Source: Darksidea phi (taxonomy: Eukaryota; Ascomycota; Dothideomycetes; Pleosporales; Lentitheciaceae). From it: DNA of 64,000 nucleotides. Both the position numbers and the translations under genes were made by a program. Location of the stretch: the NCBI GenBank assembly GCA_030770425.1, contig JASJFT010000089.1, forward strand, positions 62,001 to 126,000, read 5' to 3'. Below the pieces are notes generated by a model. It was not told the DNA's origin and ran no database searches. It was given only the letters and a program-made list of their open reading frames with translations. Below, piece after piece: positions 53,493-64,000 of the stretch. Positions within the stretch are counted from its first letter, which is position 1. Every line of letters begins with the position of its first letter.

Positions 53493-55317
53493 TTACTCGT
53501 CATCATCATAAGCCTCTCTGTCCGCAAACACTAGGAAGTCCCTAGCCTCATCGCCCATGATCCTCTGCCATACCTCTTTGACGTGATCGAAGACAGAGTC
53601 AACGAATGCCAGATCGAGCGGCACCGGAGGGAAGATGAGAGAACGGTCTTTAGCATGTGAGGGTAGCATAGGTGATACCGAACCTGCCCGTTGCTCATAC
53701 TGGAAAGACCATAGTACCGTCGGCGAAAGTGTAACGTCTGCGATCGACAAAAGCGTATTAGTCGCTAGCTGTAGAAGCTGAAAGCCCTCATCCCCGCTCA
53801 ACGATGTGGATGCGTAAAGCACGTCTAAGTTCCAAGTTAGCCCCGCTGATCCTTACGCTTTAAGAAAAAAAGAGGGGTAGAAGAGCCATCATCAGGTTGT
53901 CAGAGGATATCTATCGTCAATGGAGTTCGGACAATGTAGATAAGTATTCAAAAAATCAATCATCATCGTGGCGTATGAGCGTGAAAAGACAAGGGAAAAC
54001 TTACTTTGGCCGGTCGGACACTCGCCAGTGTCGCTAGAGTGGACATGTATGTAGACTGGAGGAACTTCCTCGCCAGGCAGGGCTGGCATTGATAGTGAAC
54101 CTGAGGGGAAAACAACAACTGCTGCTGCTGGGGCAGGTGCCTCTTCTGCGATAGGTGGAAACAGCTTTGTGAGCGGTGGAGACACAATGGAAACCAACTT
54201 GCAATAGAGTGCTTCACTTTTGCTGCACGGGCCTTCACCAACAACCCACTGCGTGGTGACAGCTTCACCCCCTCTCAAATGGAGCTTGACACCAGCTGTA
54301 CACTCATGTTCGTCGGAGCCTGTTGGGTTGGAATGGGAGAGCCCCTTCCCAAGCACGTATACTGCACCTCCGACAGCTGAAGCACGGCACGCAACCTGGC
54401 TGATCTCGGAAATGCCACCCCACTTAGGAATAACAGCACCAAAGCCAGCTCCGAAAAGACCAATAGACCGCAGATGCAATGCTACCCGTGGCAGCGCGTA
54501 TTCAGTGGTCGTGCGATCGGAAGTTGTGCTCGACAATGTGAGGGCAAGCAACGGGGCGTGCAGGGTGGCGGGGAGTTTGAATCGCTCAATGAGGAAAGTA
54601 GGAAAGGGCCGAGTGCGATGCTCTTCCCAAACGTCAGTCTGCTCTTCGTACTCGACGATGAAGCGGAGAAACTTCGTCAGAGCACGCTTTGCCTTGAAGT
54701 CCAAACTAGAGTCTTGGAAGACATCTTCCCGACCATTAGGCACTTTCAGAAGTCTGCCGGGTCTAGATGACTGGCCAGAAACATTCTCCGAGCCAGTGGT
54801 AAAAACCCACCAACTACCGACAGCTAGAAATTCGAGCTGTCGGAACACCTTCGACGAGACAAGGTATTCCAGGAGTTTTGCGCGGGTGTAAATTATTTGT
54901 GGGGCGAGTGCCAAGCTATATGCTCTCGAGAGAGATAGTGTTGGCGTAGACGAGTCTGTATCTGCGGATGTCGGTGTGGTGATGGAAGCCTGGGAGAAGG
55001 CAACCCGCGATGAACCTTCGGCGTGTTAACATCAGCCTCGACGGCATGAACGATAATAAGTACCCTCATTTACTCTGTTCACCCATGCCTCAGCTTCCTG
55101 TAAGCTGAAGGCGGCCTCAGCGCCGCCGTAGTAGTTATTCTCATCGATGTGTAGAATTCTTTTCCCCGAACGCGACAGGGCACTTCAAGTACTACGTCAG
55201 TCAGATTGCGTATGATAACTCAAAGGAAGTACAGGTAACATACAGTGCAAGAAGGGATTGCTGCAGGCCAGTGCCCACAATAAGAACATCCCATTCTGTG
55301 TTGTCGAGAGTGTCCAT
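53493..55317 (-). CDS. Rab escort protein (Rab GDI / REP family)
   Basis: Exons (minus): 55244-55317, 55064-55182, 54005-55015, 53493-53824, giving 511 aa. Rab escort proteins (yeast Mrs6) present newly made Rab GTPases to geranylgeranyltransferase II. The N-terminal dinucleotide-like fold is clear: EWDVLIVGTGLQQSLLALAL, SRSGKRILHIDENNYYGGAE. Then SLALAPQIIYTRAKLLEYLV and SSKVFRQLEFLAVGSWWVFT, typical of the GDI superfamily, and ALPRVALHLRSIGLFGAGFG with GGAVYVLGKG. The C-terminal exon (NVLYASTSLSGDE ... VFADREAYDDDE) is acidic. It is closer to REP than GDI because of the long central insertions and the missing C-terminal GDI block. Intron 3 is 180 nt; unspliced sequence there reads a foreign tail. 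Confidence 0.88.
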
Positions 55318-56092
55318 AGTGGGTTGTGGAAAAGTAGGACCGCACGGAAGAGCTTGACGGCCGTGGTCAAAGCTTTGGTGCCGCTGACTAAGGTCGATGT
55401 TAGTTGAGAAAAGTTCGCAGAGGCAGCTCCGAGCTTCCCTAAACCACGCGCATGCTAAAGGCGTCTTATATATTGTAGGTCGCCATAAAGCACCAAGGCT
55501 TCACTGCTTTGAAGATGTGCGCGTTAGAAAGATCTTCGTCCAGTATCTTCTGCTAAAGATTTCACCTGAATTAGCGGCTCGAATGTGGCGATACATTTAC
55601 TTGATCCAGAGCTTGACGACGGTGCAATGTAACCATCAGCCTCCAAGGTTAGTTACTCATGGGTTGGTCCCTTGGAACCTTCACAGTTCTGCACTGCATT
55701 CGGCTTTGCTATGCTGCTGTTTAGCACCATGTATGCAGCTGCCCTGATGCAATGAAGAATGTGGGCATCAAAACTGGTTGCCTAAGGTTTTAAGTACTTG
55801 GGTTTGACGCTTTGCAAAATTGAACTGTTCTAGTCTTCTAAATATGAGTCGGTATGAGTCGGTATCCAGTGTACAAGAGATCGGGGACAGATGGTTGCTT
55901 GTGATGCCTGGCTTTCCCGCCGCCCTTACCTCATGCCGCCTAATTCCGCTTGACAACTGCCGGTTCCACAATCGCTTTTGATGACGCACCATGGCGCATT
56001 ACCTCAAAGACAAGACGCTTCCTTACTTTGTATCTTTTTTTTAAAGTAGTATATAAATTACCAACAGCTTCGTTTATATATCAACTAACAAA
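55318..56092. other. Intergenic region
   Basis: No supported gene. A direct 11-bp duplication (ATGAGTCGGTATGAGTCGGT) lies at about 55843-55863, and the last 100 bp before the tRNA are AT-rich. Confidence 0.45.
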
Positions 56093-56174
56093 TCTTCCTT
56101 GGTCTAGTGGTCATGATTTCCGCTTGTCATTCTAACAAGCGCGGGAGACCGGGGTTCGATTCCCCGAGGGAGAG
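56093..56174 (+). tRNA. tRNA-Asp (GTC) with a 10-nt intron
   Basis: Cloverleaf: acceptor TCTTCCT (56093-56099) with AGGGAGA (56167-56173) and discriminator G56174; D stem GTC/GAT around 56102-56117; anticodon stem TCCGC (56119-56123) with GCGGG (56141-56145); T stem CGGGG/CCCCG with loop TTCGATT. The loop TTGTCA places anticodon GTC at 56126-56128, followed by TTCTAACAAG (56130-56139), which sits at the canonical intron site between positions 37 and 38. Box A (GGTCTAGTGG) and box B (GGTTCGATTCC) are intact, and a T6 terminator follows at about 56185-56190. Spliced length is 72 nt. Confidence 0.93.
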
Positions 56175-57584
56175 TGTAAATGAATTTTTTATTTTGCATT
56201 TCTTTTCGGTTGAACATTTGAATGACCGCAGTTGAGTGCACATGAACGAACGCCGCTAGAGCTATCATGGCAACCATGAGCGCCATCTTCCTTTTGCGTA
56301 ACTGCAGACCATGCCACCGCAATCTCCATTTTTCTTATCCTCTGCTTCAAACCTAGGCTTTCTCCTCGTCGATAGAATGCGCTTATTATAGAGTTCAGGG
56401 GATATAGCCGCATGCATTGGTTGGCAAATAAAGGCTAATGCCATCATCGCTCCGACCAGAGACGAAGCACTTTATTCTCAATATCTCTGCTGCTCAAGCG
56501 CCGCCTATGAACGAATATATCCATTAAGCTTCAAAACAAACAAACAAACCTTGCCGCCCAACCTCACCTACTCCTACACCACAATCTGGCGACTCTAGAA
56601 TTGAGCATCCCAACTGTACTATATCCACGGGGCTAACTAATAATATTTTGATATAAAACTACTCCCAGATGAGTGGTACCACTCACAGTCGCTCTTCTTT
56701 CCGCCCAGCTACTCTTACAGGACGCGTGCCATAACCAATACTCTCGGGAGTCTCGCCCAGAACCACTCAAACTCTCGCATGCACCAGTTGCTCATGTCGA
56801 GCGAAGTCGTAACCCGCAACCAACGTCAACAGATGAACTTACAGACTTTCACAGTCACCCACGTCACACACATAAAGTTTAGGAATACGTTGTCGGCATT
56901 TCTTAACCCTATGGAAAACATATGCATTCGCTGGATTACCTCAGCGTTAAACATGGAAGCACGGTTTCTGATCATTTTTCGTATCTTTCCTCAACTTGCC
57001 GCCGCGTTGCATTCTTCGCTAGTGCTGTACGGACAGAGCACAAAGCCTCATTCCAGAAAGGCTAGAGTGAAAACAGTAGTATGAAATACGAATCAGATGT
57101 CGCTGGCTATGCATCCTGCAGCATTGCTGAGTGCAACAGAAAACACTCCGTGAAATGTACTATATTGTCTTGCGCGCCAGTCCGAACAGTTGGAATCACT
57201 ATACTGCGCATGCCGGATATTTACACGCAAATGACAGACCTAGGTTGCTATTTTGAAGGTCTATATCATAGCTACTATTTCGTTCTTGGTAGAGATCGCA
57301 AAAGGATGTCAAGTGCGCTATTGAAAGAACCGAGACGAAGTATCGACAGATACGGGCAAATACATTGTTGCTGAACGCTAGGTGGGATTGACACTCATTG
57401 GAGCATTGCATGCTGAACGCAATCAGGAGCCGCCCACGAGGGATAAGGAACCCGTGGAAGTAATGCAGCACACTGTTCATCGGCCTCGGGAGGCTGATGT
57501 AGCAGGAAAATCCGCATGCCTGTCTAGCAATCCAAAGGGATAAACAACCGATTCTTAAGCTACCTAAGAGTCCAAGGTCACGGA
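56175..57584. other. Intergenic region
   Basis: 1.4 kb between the tRNA and the prpD-type gene. Short frames at 56673-57374 have no support. A small (AAAC)n tract (AAACAAACAAACAAACC) is at about 56535-56551. Confidence 0.45.
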
Positions 57585-59394
57585 TTAATAATCTTTCTTC
57601 CACAAAAGGTCTACAAAAGAATCAATATCCATATTGTCGAGCGTCTTGCCATCCTCGGCCAGTTTCACTAGCTTATCGACGGTTTCCGGCGGGTAGTGTG
57701 GTCCGAGATGCCTCTTGTACTTGGCGAGAATTTCAGGTTTGGCCTCCTCTCGTCGCAACCGGTGACCCAAGGGCGCCTCAACGACCTCCTCATCTAGAAC
57801 GGTGCCGTCCTTGAGCTTCACCGTCAAAGCATTGGAGATAGTACGCTTCTCGGGGTCATGGTAGTCCTTGGTAAACTGTGGGTCTTCGACGCAAGAGATG
57901 CGCTGCCTGAGAGACTCCACGAGCGCAGATGTGGCGGCCTCGCTGTCATCAGGATAGTCCGTAGCCTCAAGACGATTGAACACGAACATAGTGGCAACCA
58001 TATACTGAAAGTTGATTAGTCCTGACCAATTATCGCTTACTGGGGCTAGCTCACCTGCACACAATGGTCACGGTCGGCGAAGTTCTCCATAGGCTTGAAC
58101 TGCTTGTCAATGATGCGGATGCAGGCCTCGTGTGTCCGGTTGACGACGCTCTCAATGTCTTCGGCAGACTTCCCCATTGCCTTTAGCTTCTTGTTTAGGC
58201 GCTGGGCCGCTTCGACAGCGGTCTGAGAATGGAACTCCGCTGGGAGGATGATAAGTATGTCGCAAGACAAAGTGGACCATGCAAGCTACTTACCAGGATA
58301 TGAGACCTTGAAGAGGACGTTCTCCATGACATAGCTGCCATATGGTCTCTGGAACCGGAATGGCTTGCCACCGAAGTTCACATCATAGAATCCCCAAGTA
58401 GGCGCAGAGAGAACAGTGGGCAGACCCTGCTCACCCTTGAGGACCTTGAGAACGATGTTTACAGCCTTCTGACAGGCATCGCCAGCGGCCCACGACTTGC
58501 GGGACATGGTGTTAGGAGAGTGCCTGTACGTTCGCAGCGACTGGCCATCGACCCAGACCTGCGAGACGGCATCACGCGTCTGAGCCTCACTGAGGCCCAT
58601 CATCTTGGACACAACTGCCGTAGAGGCAAGCTTGACTAGCACAACGTGGTCCAAGCCGACCTTGTTGAACGAGTTCTCCAGGGCCATGCAGCCTTGGATC
58701 TCGTGTGCCCTGATCATGGCCTCAAGCACATCCCGGACTTTGAAGATCTTGCCATTGCCCAGATTTCCTCCGGCCTTGTTTGTTCGTGTGATCCAGTCGG
58801 CAGTTGCGAGAATAGCACCCAGGTTGTCCGAGGGGTGGCCCCATTCAGCAGCCAACCAGCAATCGTTGAAGTCTAGCCATCGAATCATGGCGCCAATGTT
58901 GAAGGCGCCGTTCACCGGGTCAAGTTGGTAGTTCGTACCGAACACTTTTGTGCCATTGGGCACTGTGGTACCCTCAACGATGGGGCCAAGGATGTTCCTG
59001 CATTGCTCGAATCGCAAACCCTCAAGGCCGCAGCCGATAGTGTCTACGAAGACCCAGCGGGCTGTGTCAAACTATATAAAAAGAACGTTAGCAATGCCGG
59101 GACCTGTGAAGGCGGGTGTTGTACCGCGAGCTCGGAGTCAATTGGGGTGTTGTGGACGTAGCTGGCCACGTCCTTGATCTCGGGGTCGAACTCCCGGTTG
59201 CTGGGAACAGGCGGGGCGGTGCTCTTGAGCGAGGACATGGTGGAGAATGATGCTACTGCTGCGGTGCGGGCGGTGATCGGAGTCGAAGATGCGGGTCGGA
59301 AAGCAATTGGCCTCGCTGCTCTGCAGATGACGCCGGATCGCTGTCGGAAAGATCGCGTAGCAGCGCTGCAAAGGTTGCGACTGAAGGTCGACAT
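57585..59394 (-). CDS. 2-methylcitrate dehydratase, mitochondrial (PrpD family)
   Basis: Exons (minus): 59125-59394, 58294-59071, 58055-58239, 57585-58004, giving 550 aa. The enzyme dehydrates 2-methylcitrate to 2-methyl-cis-aconitate in the methylcitrate cycle, which clears propionyl-CoA in mitochondria. The N-terminus is an Arg/Ser/Ala-rich presequence ([20 protein letters not shown]) of about 50 residues. Typical PrpD blocks: [126 protein letters not shown]. The frame upstream of 59394 is open but lacks conservation. Introns are 53, 54 and 50 nt. Confidence 0.93.
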
Positions 59395-60267
59395 TGTAAT
59401 TAGCTTCCGTCGTGCCCGGACGACCGAGGGGAGCTTTGGGAAAAAGGAGGGAGATGTCGTACGTGTGTTTGCAGAGGGCTGATGGCTCTGAGGAAACAAA
59501 GCTGGAGCACAAGCAAAGCTCTCGGTGTAGAATGGTCGGTGTGGGATGAGCCGCTGAGAACCGAGGTCGCGAAAGCAATTCCGCAACGCCACGCCCCGCT
59601 GCTCAACGGCAACGGACCCTGCGCTAGGTGCCACTAGAGGGTTCCTCATCGTCTGGAGTCGTTCAGAGGGTCCGTCGATGGCTGTTTAAGCTGGACAATC
59701 AATCCAGAGCCAGCAAAACGACTTCCTACCTGCTGCCCTTACCCGGCGAAACCCCACATCAGCCGAGCGGAAGGCGCGCACGTGTCGGTGCGTCGGCAGC
59801 GGCTTGCCGAATACGGCGCTCCCATCGGAACGGCCGACCCTTTGGCTTGACAGCGTTCCGATGTTGTTTGAGCTCACTTCAGATGTCGACTTCAACGGCT
59901 ATTCAAAGCGTTTTCATCCCTCGACGGTAATCAGGATACACAATCCATGAGACAAGTCATGAACCTGTCTCCTCTAACAGATGCGCCTGCACGGTGTACT
60001 CATCTGTGAGCTTGGATGGGTGGAAATATGGCAGCTGGACAGGTGAAGCGGATATCGATTGGTAAATCTTTGCCTAATGAAAGACGATATTTTGATTCTT
60101 TGACCTCGTCAGAGTCTCTGATAGCATCAGATGACCGTGTCTTGTCTATCATATTATCATAGTGTGACCTGATAATCAAAGTCGTGTCCCGCCACCTTCA
60201 GCCGTGATACGATAGGACTTACTCAACTCGCTACATTCAATCAATGCAGCCGCGAGCCAATATAAGT
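59395..60267. other. Intergenic region
   Basis: 873 bp between two minus-strand genes, including the prpD-type gene promoter and leader. The open frames at 59400-59930 are shadows of its leader. No other feature. Confidence 0.45.
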
Positions 60268-60976
60268 TCAGTCGAACTGGCATTGTTAGTACGAAGTGAC
60301 TTTAATAGGTCGGGTCGCACCATACCGGAGTCAAGAACGATTCGGCCACAAACCGAGCCCTTGCGTTGAGCTACTACTGTCAGCTTGAAGCCACGTATAC
60401 GACCGATGTGCGCTTACGAAGAGCTTCATCTCTGAAATCTCCTTGTCCACCTCCTCCATGAACTGGATGATAAAATCCACCAGCTTGTGCTTCAACATCT
60501 CTTCGGTGTGGAAGTTCGTGATCAGAAACGAAATGTCGTAGCCCTGAGCATGTCAGCCTGCCACTTGTTCGCTTCTTCCATGTTTCCCGTACCTTTACCG
60601 GTTTCCTTCGCAGAATGAAGAATGCCTCCGCTCGCTGCGTCAAGAAGCGTGTGAACTTGTGCACCAGTATGTGCTCTATCTCATCCGCCTGTTTTATTTT
60701 TATGCTTATCCGCACGCTGTTGATGCTGGGTTCAATGAAGACCTTCTCGTTCTCGTTCCTTGCCACGGTGAGGGGATTTAGGAGCACTTCTGGCGAGCTT
60801 GCGGCTTCGATCTCAGGTACATTATGTCTTTCGGAGGCTTGTGACGCGAAATTGGAGAGGGCGAGAGCGGCCGTGAGCGAGGACCGCACGCATTGAAGGT
60901 ACGGGCGGAGTGATTGAGACTGAGGATGTCAGCAATGCGGCGGTATGAACTTCGGATGCTGTGGAATAGGCACCAT
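60268..60976 (-). CDS. ARC19: Arp2/3 complex subunit 4 (ARPC4, p20)
   Basis: Exons (minus): 60974-60976 (ATG only), 60593-60919, 60418-60543, 60326-60370, 60268-60276 (9 nt), giving 169 aa, the family length. ARPC4 forms the core of the Arp2/3 complex with ARPC2 and nucleates branched actin at endocytic sites. The spliced protein starts [20 protein letters not shown] and continues [112 protein letters not shown]. The first intron (54 nt, GTGCCT ... CTGAC ... CCTCAG) directly follows the start codon. The last intron (60277-60325, GTATGG ... TACTAAC ... GCCAG) gives the conserved LTPF ending; reading through it would give TPVWCDPTY. Confidence 0.92.
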
Positions 60977-61274
60977 GTTGCGATGGATCCCGAGCGCAAG
61001 TCTCTAGGGGCGGTAAAGCAGCTAAGGTTGCAGGTAGCTGCCTATGCCATGCTAATATTTGGTGATGGGGTCCCTCGTGGTGGGGGAGTTGAGGCTGTAC
61101 GCGTTGCAGGGATGCAGCCTAGCGCACCTTGGCAACAATCGCCGCTTTCCTCATGCTTCTGTGCTTTACTATTTCGTGTTTGCCCCGCGAGCCACTTCGA
61201 AATCGATTCAGCTGCCATCCTGCTCTTCAACAACTCCTATACTCGCGCATACGGTGCCTTCTGGCAGCGTCATC
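60977..61274. promoter_or_regulatory. Bidirectional promoter region, ARC19 / UBP6
   Basis: 298 bp separate the divergent start codons. I see no defined motif with confidence. Confidence 0.4.
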
Positions 61275-63178
61275 ATGGCTTCCATACCAGGTACACTAAG
61301 CAACACCCAAATGTCCAAAGTCGTGTTTACTAACTTCGATGGATATAGTAATTGTAAAGCACCAGGGCAAGAAGCATGAAGTGGAAGTCGACCCTAGTGC
61401 CGACGGCGCTACTCTTAAATACCAGCTCTTTTCCCTCACCGGCGTTGAACCAGAACGCCAGAAGATTATCGTCAAAGGCGGGCAGCTCAAGGATGATGCC
61501 GACCTCTCGAAGCTGGGTTTCAAGCCCAACCAGACCATCATGATGATGGGAACGCCTTCCGGAGACACTACAAACGTAATAGAGAGGCCTAAGGAGAAGA
61601 TGAAGTTCCTGGAGGACATGACCGAAGCGGAGGTTGCGCAAACGGAGGGCGCCACACCCGCTGGTCTGCAGAACTTAGGCAACACCTGTTACATGAACTC
61701 CACCCTTCAAACTTTGCGATCTATCCCGGAGTTGCAGGAGGAGCTGTCGCATTATTCTGCTAGGTAGGCGACCACCTCATTCTAAGGCCAGCAGGCACTC
61801 ACAAATTCTAGTAATGCGGGGCCCAGCTCGTCAAACCAGCTCAGTCAGTTAGGCCTCGGAGGCCTCGGATCATCCTTAGATCTCACTTCGTCCCTCCGCG
61901 ATCTCTTCAAGCAAATGTCCGAGACTCAGCAAGGCTTTCCCCCTCTTATGTTCCTCAACGCCCTCCGAACCGCTTTCCCACAGTTTGCACAAAAGGCCAA
62001 AGACGGACACGGTTATGCACAGCAGGATGCGGAAGAAGCCTGGTCGCAAATTGTCTCGCAGCTCCGACAAAAGCTCAAGATTAAGGATGCTTCAGAGGGC
62101 TCTAGTTCGGCTGCAAGTGAGGCTAAGGACCTCTCATTCATCGACAGGTACATGGCAGGCAAGTTTGAGTCAGTCATGGAGTGCGACGAGCCCGCGGCCA
62201 AAGAAGGCGGAGAAGAGCCAATTCGTAGCGAGGATACGTTTTTCAAGCTCAACTGCCATATCAACGTGGAGACGAATCATCTACGTGAAGGCTTGGTCGC
62301 TGGTTTGAAGGAGAAGATTGAGAAGCGTTCCGACGTGCTGGGTCGCGATGCTATGTATACGAAGTCTTCGCGTATATCTCGCCTCCCCAAGTACCTCACT
62401 GTGCATTTCATGCGCTTTGACTGGCGAAGAGATACAAGCAAGAAGGCCAAAATCATGCGCAAGGTCACCTTCCCAGACGAGCTAGATGCCGTAGAGTTCT
62501 GCTCGGACGACTTGAAGAAACTGTTGATCCCGGTTAGAGATAAGATTCGTGACATAAGGAAGGAGGAGCTGGATGTTGAGCGAGCCCGCAAGCGGCAGAG
62601 GCGTCTGAAAGCCGGCGAGGAAAACGATACGGACCCTTTAGCGACCAAGGAACCTCTACAAAAGAAAGCCGACGCGAAGAAGGCTGCCGAAAAGGCTTCT
62701 GAAGATGTTGAGATGCCGGACGTGGAGTACAAGACGGAGGCTCAGATTGATGCCGAGCGCGCGGCTTCCATCTTAACGGCCAAGAAGGAGCTCCTGACGC
62801 TTGTGGATCCAAAGCTCGCCGCAGACGACTCCGCCAACCAGACTGGGTTGTACGAGCTTCGGGGTGTCATTACTCATCAAGGTGCCAGCGCCGATAGTGG
62901 ACATTATACTTCATTCGTAAAGAAGCAAGGTCCGAAAGACCCCGTCACTGGCAAGCGGAAAGCAGAGGATGGTAAGTGGTGGTGGTTTAACGACGACAAA
63001 GTCTCCGAGGTCGATGCTGAGAGGATCCAAACTTTGTCTGGTGGAGGTGAGTTCCCCGGCTTTCGCGGTAGTTCTCTACATGAGCTAACTTCGTTCAGGC
63101 CAGAGTCACTCAGCGCTGATTCTCTTGTACCGCGCTGTTCCCCTTAGCTCCATTGATGAAGAGGAGAACAAGGCATAG
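61275..63178 (+). CDS. UBP6: Proteasome-associated deubiquitinase Ubp6/USP14
   Basis: Exons 61275-61290, 61349-61763, 61812-63046 and 63099-63178, giving 581 aa. Ubp6 binds the Rpn1 subunit of the 26S proteasome and trims ubiquitin from substrates. The N-terminal ubiquitin-like domain (about 5-75) reads VIVKHQGKKHEVEVDPSADG ... QKIIVKGGQLKDDADLSKLG. The USP catalytic domain starts at the Cys box GLQNLGNTCYMNSTLQTLRS (Cys119), with QQDAEEAWSQIV, LPKYLTVHFMRFDW, and the His box ITHQGASADSGHYTSFVKKQ (His508). A charged insert (about 400-470) is rich in Lys/Glu. The end (GGGQSHSALILLYRAVPLS) is the usual USP14 terminus and depends on the last 52-nt intron. Intron 1 follows MASIP, restoring VIVKHQGKK. 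Confidence 0.95.
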
Positions 63179-63628
63179 GCAAGGAACATGCGCTGCTCCA
63201 ATCCGGTGTAGTTCGAGCATGTTCTTATTGGCCCGTTGAGCTGGAAGCAGCGTCATATAGCTCTTTGGAGATGGATAGGGATGTGAAGGTCCTCCTGATG
63301 ATCGACCAAGTGGTGATGCATAGGGTTGGCGTTGCACAAGAGGCCGTTGCATTGCAAGGAATAGAGGTAATGAATACATTTGTCACGATGTAGATAGTAT
63401 CGTGAGGTTTTTATCTCTTTGACTCATTGAACTCACGATGTAGCGGTGAAGTGGTCGTCGGGTCGAGGTGCCTCGTGTCTGCCAAGACTTGTGCTTTCCA
63501 GCAGCTCACCTAGATCCCACCCCGACCCCGACGCTCTAGAATCCTTTTCCGCATACTCATTCTCCTCATTTCAAAGACGCGCTCGCATCAAGTTGTACTA
63601 CATCACTCACTGTGTACGAAGCACCACC
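63179..63628. other. Intergenic region
   Basis: 450 bp between UBP6 and the cohesin gene; the last 100 bp are pyrimidine-rich, probably the leader. No other feature. Confidence 0.45.
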
Positions 63629-64000
63629 ATGTTCTATAGTCACGAGGGTACGACCACTAGTCCATTCGCCACACTCAGAATTGCTTTCGAGCAACTAAGG
63701 CTAACTTATACAGTCTTGACGTCGCGGAAGTATGGCGTGGCCACCGTCTGGTAAGCTGTCACATTCCGTCCATGGGTCACTGTTAATGAGAGGAAGGCTC
63801 GTTGCAACGCTCGGTTCCAAGTCCAACTCTAAGAAGATCAACCGAAAGGCCATCCTTGAAGTCGATGTACCAAAAGCATGTCGCACCATCGTAGACCCGG
63901 TGGCGCCCATGGCCTTGCGTTTGCAGGGAAACTTATTGCAAGTAACCCCGATACACTTTCCACGTGCGACTCGAAGCTAATCAGATGTTAGGTACGGTGT
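63629..64000 (+). CDS. Rec8/Rad21-type cohesin kleisin, N-terminal part (runs off window)
   Basis: Exons 63629-63647, 63714-63750, 63797-63937 and 63992->64000. The spliced N-terminus reads MFYSHEVLTSRKYGVATVWL, VATLGSKSNSKKINRKAILE, VDVPKACRTIVDPVAPMALR, LQGNLLYGV: the conserved kleisin N-terminal domain that binds the Smc3 neck in cohesin. The VATLGSKS-SKKI-RKAI wording fits the fungal meiotic kleisin Rec8 better than Rad21/Scc1, but the C-terminal half is needed to decide. The third intron (63938-63991) starts with GC (GCAAGT) and ends TTAG, joining NL-L to YGV as the family requires; reading through it gives LQVTPIH and a stop. Confidence 0.87.

Noticed and set aside
1..64000. CRISPR arrays, proviruses or intact transposons
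   Set aside because: No regularly spaced repeats, and no transposase, reverse transcriptase or viral genes were seen; the genome is eukaryotic.

Overview
This window is nuclear DNA of a filamentous ascomycete. It is dense in genes split by short introns, mostly 43-130 nt, with GT-AG ends and CTAAC/CTAAT-like branch points. The orthologue set is typical of fungi: ATP7, EGD2, RPL14, NUP53, IPI1, SEC31, COX12, a Rab escort protein, a 2-methylcitrate dehydratase, ARC19, UBP6 and a Rec8/Rad21-type kleisin. The style of the small intron-rich genes and several lineage-type families (F-box protein, PEBP-like GPI protein, DUF262 protein) suggest a Dothideomycete; that placement is an inference. I see no CRISPR array, virus, intact transposon or biosynthetic cluster.

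Layout. 1-5.8 kb: the 3' end of an unknown protein gene, then a 970-aa Ser/Arg-rich protein. 6.4-10.5 kb: ATP7, NAC-alpha and RPL14, all on the minus strand, followed by a non-coding plus-strand transcript unit whose two introns each carry a box C/D snoRNA; the first is a clear U16/snR87 relative. 10.5-16 kb: F-box protein, nucleoporin NUP53, and a membrane protein whose likely signal peptide is cut off by an in-frame TGA. 16.7-23.6 kb: a degraded small secreted-type gene with a second partial copy near 23.5 kb, around an FMN alpha-hydroxy-acid dehydrogenase, a secreted glyoxalase-fold protein and a short-chain dehydrogenase. 24-31 kb: a DUF262 (GmrSD/ParB-like) protein, IPI1, a roadblock dynein light chain, a DUF1348/NTF2-like protein and a peroxiredoxin ending in the peroxisomal signal SKL. 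32-38.3 kb: PEBP-like GPI protein, Mpv17-family protein, GH16 enzyme, and a frameshifted gene relic.

38.5-48.8 kb: SEC31 and an RRM protein (divergent); an MLRQ/NDUFA4-like gene and COX12 (divergent, about 280 bp apart); and a 912-aa fusion of a P-loop GTPase-like domain to a RasGEF. 50-64 kb: a disordered protein, a Rab escort protein, tRNA-Asp with a 10-nt intron, 2-methylcitrate dehydratase, ARC19 and UBP6 (divergent), and the 5' end of a Rec8-like cohesin gene running off the window.

The most unusual feature is splicing architecture. There are candidate micro-exons of 16 nt and 13 nt in the MLRQ gene, 3 nt in COX12, and 3 nt (ATG alone) and 9 nt in ARC19. Two GC-AG introns occur (ATP7 and the cohesin gene), and SEC31 has a 54-nt intron with no stop codon and a length divisible by three. 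Exon joins were derived by hand from frame continuity, splice signals and family conservation. Coordinates are exact for that model, but no transcript evidence was available.
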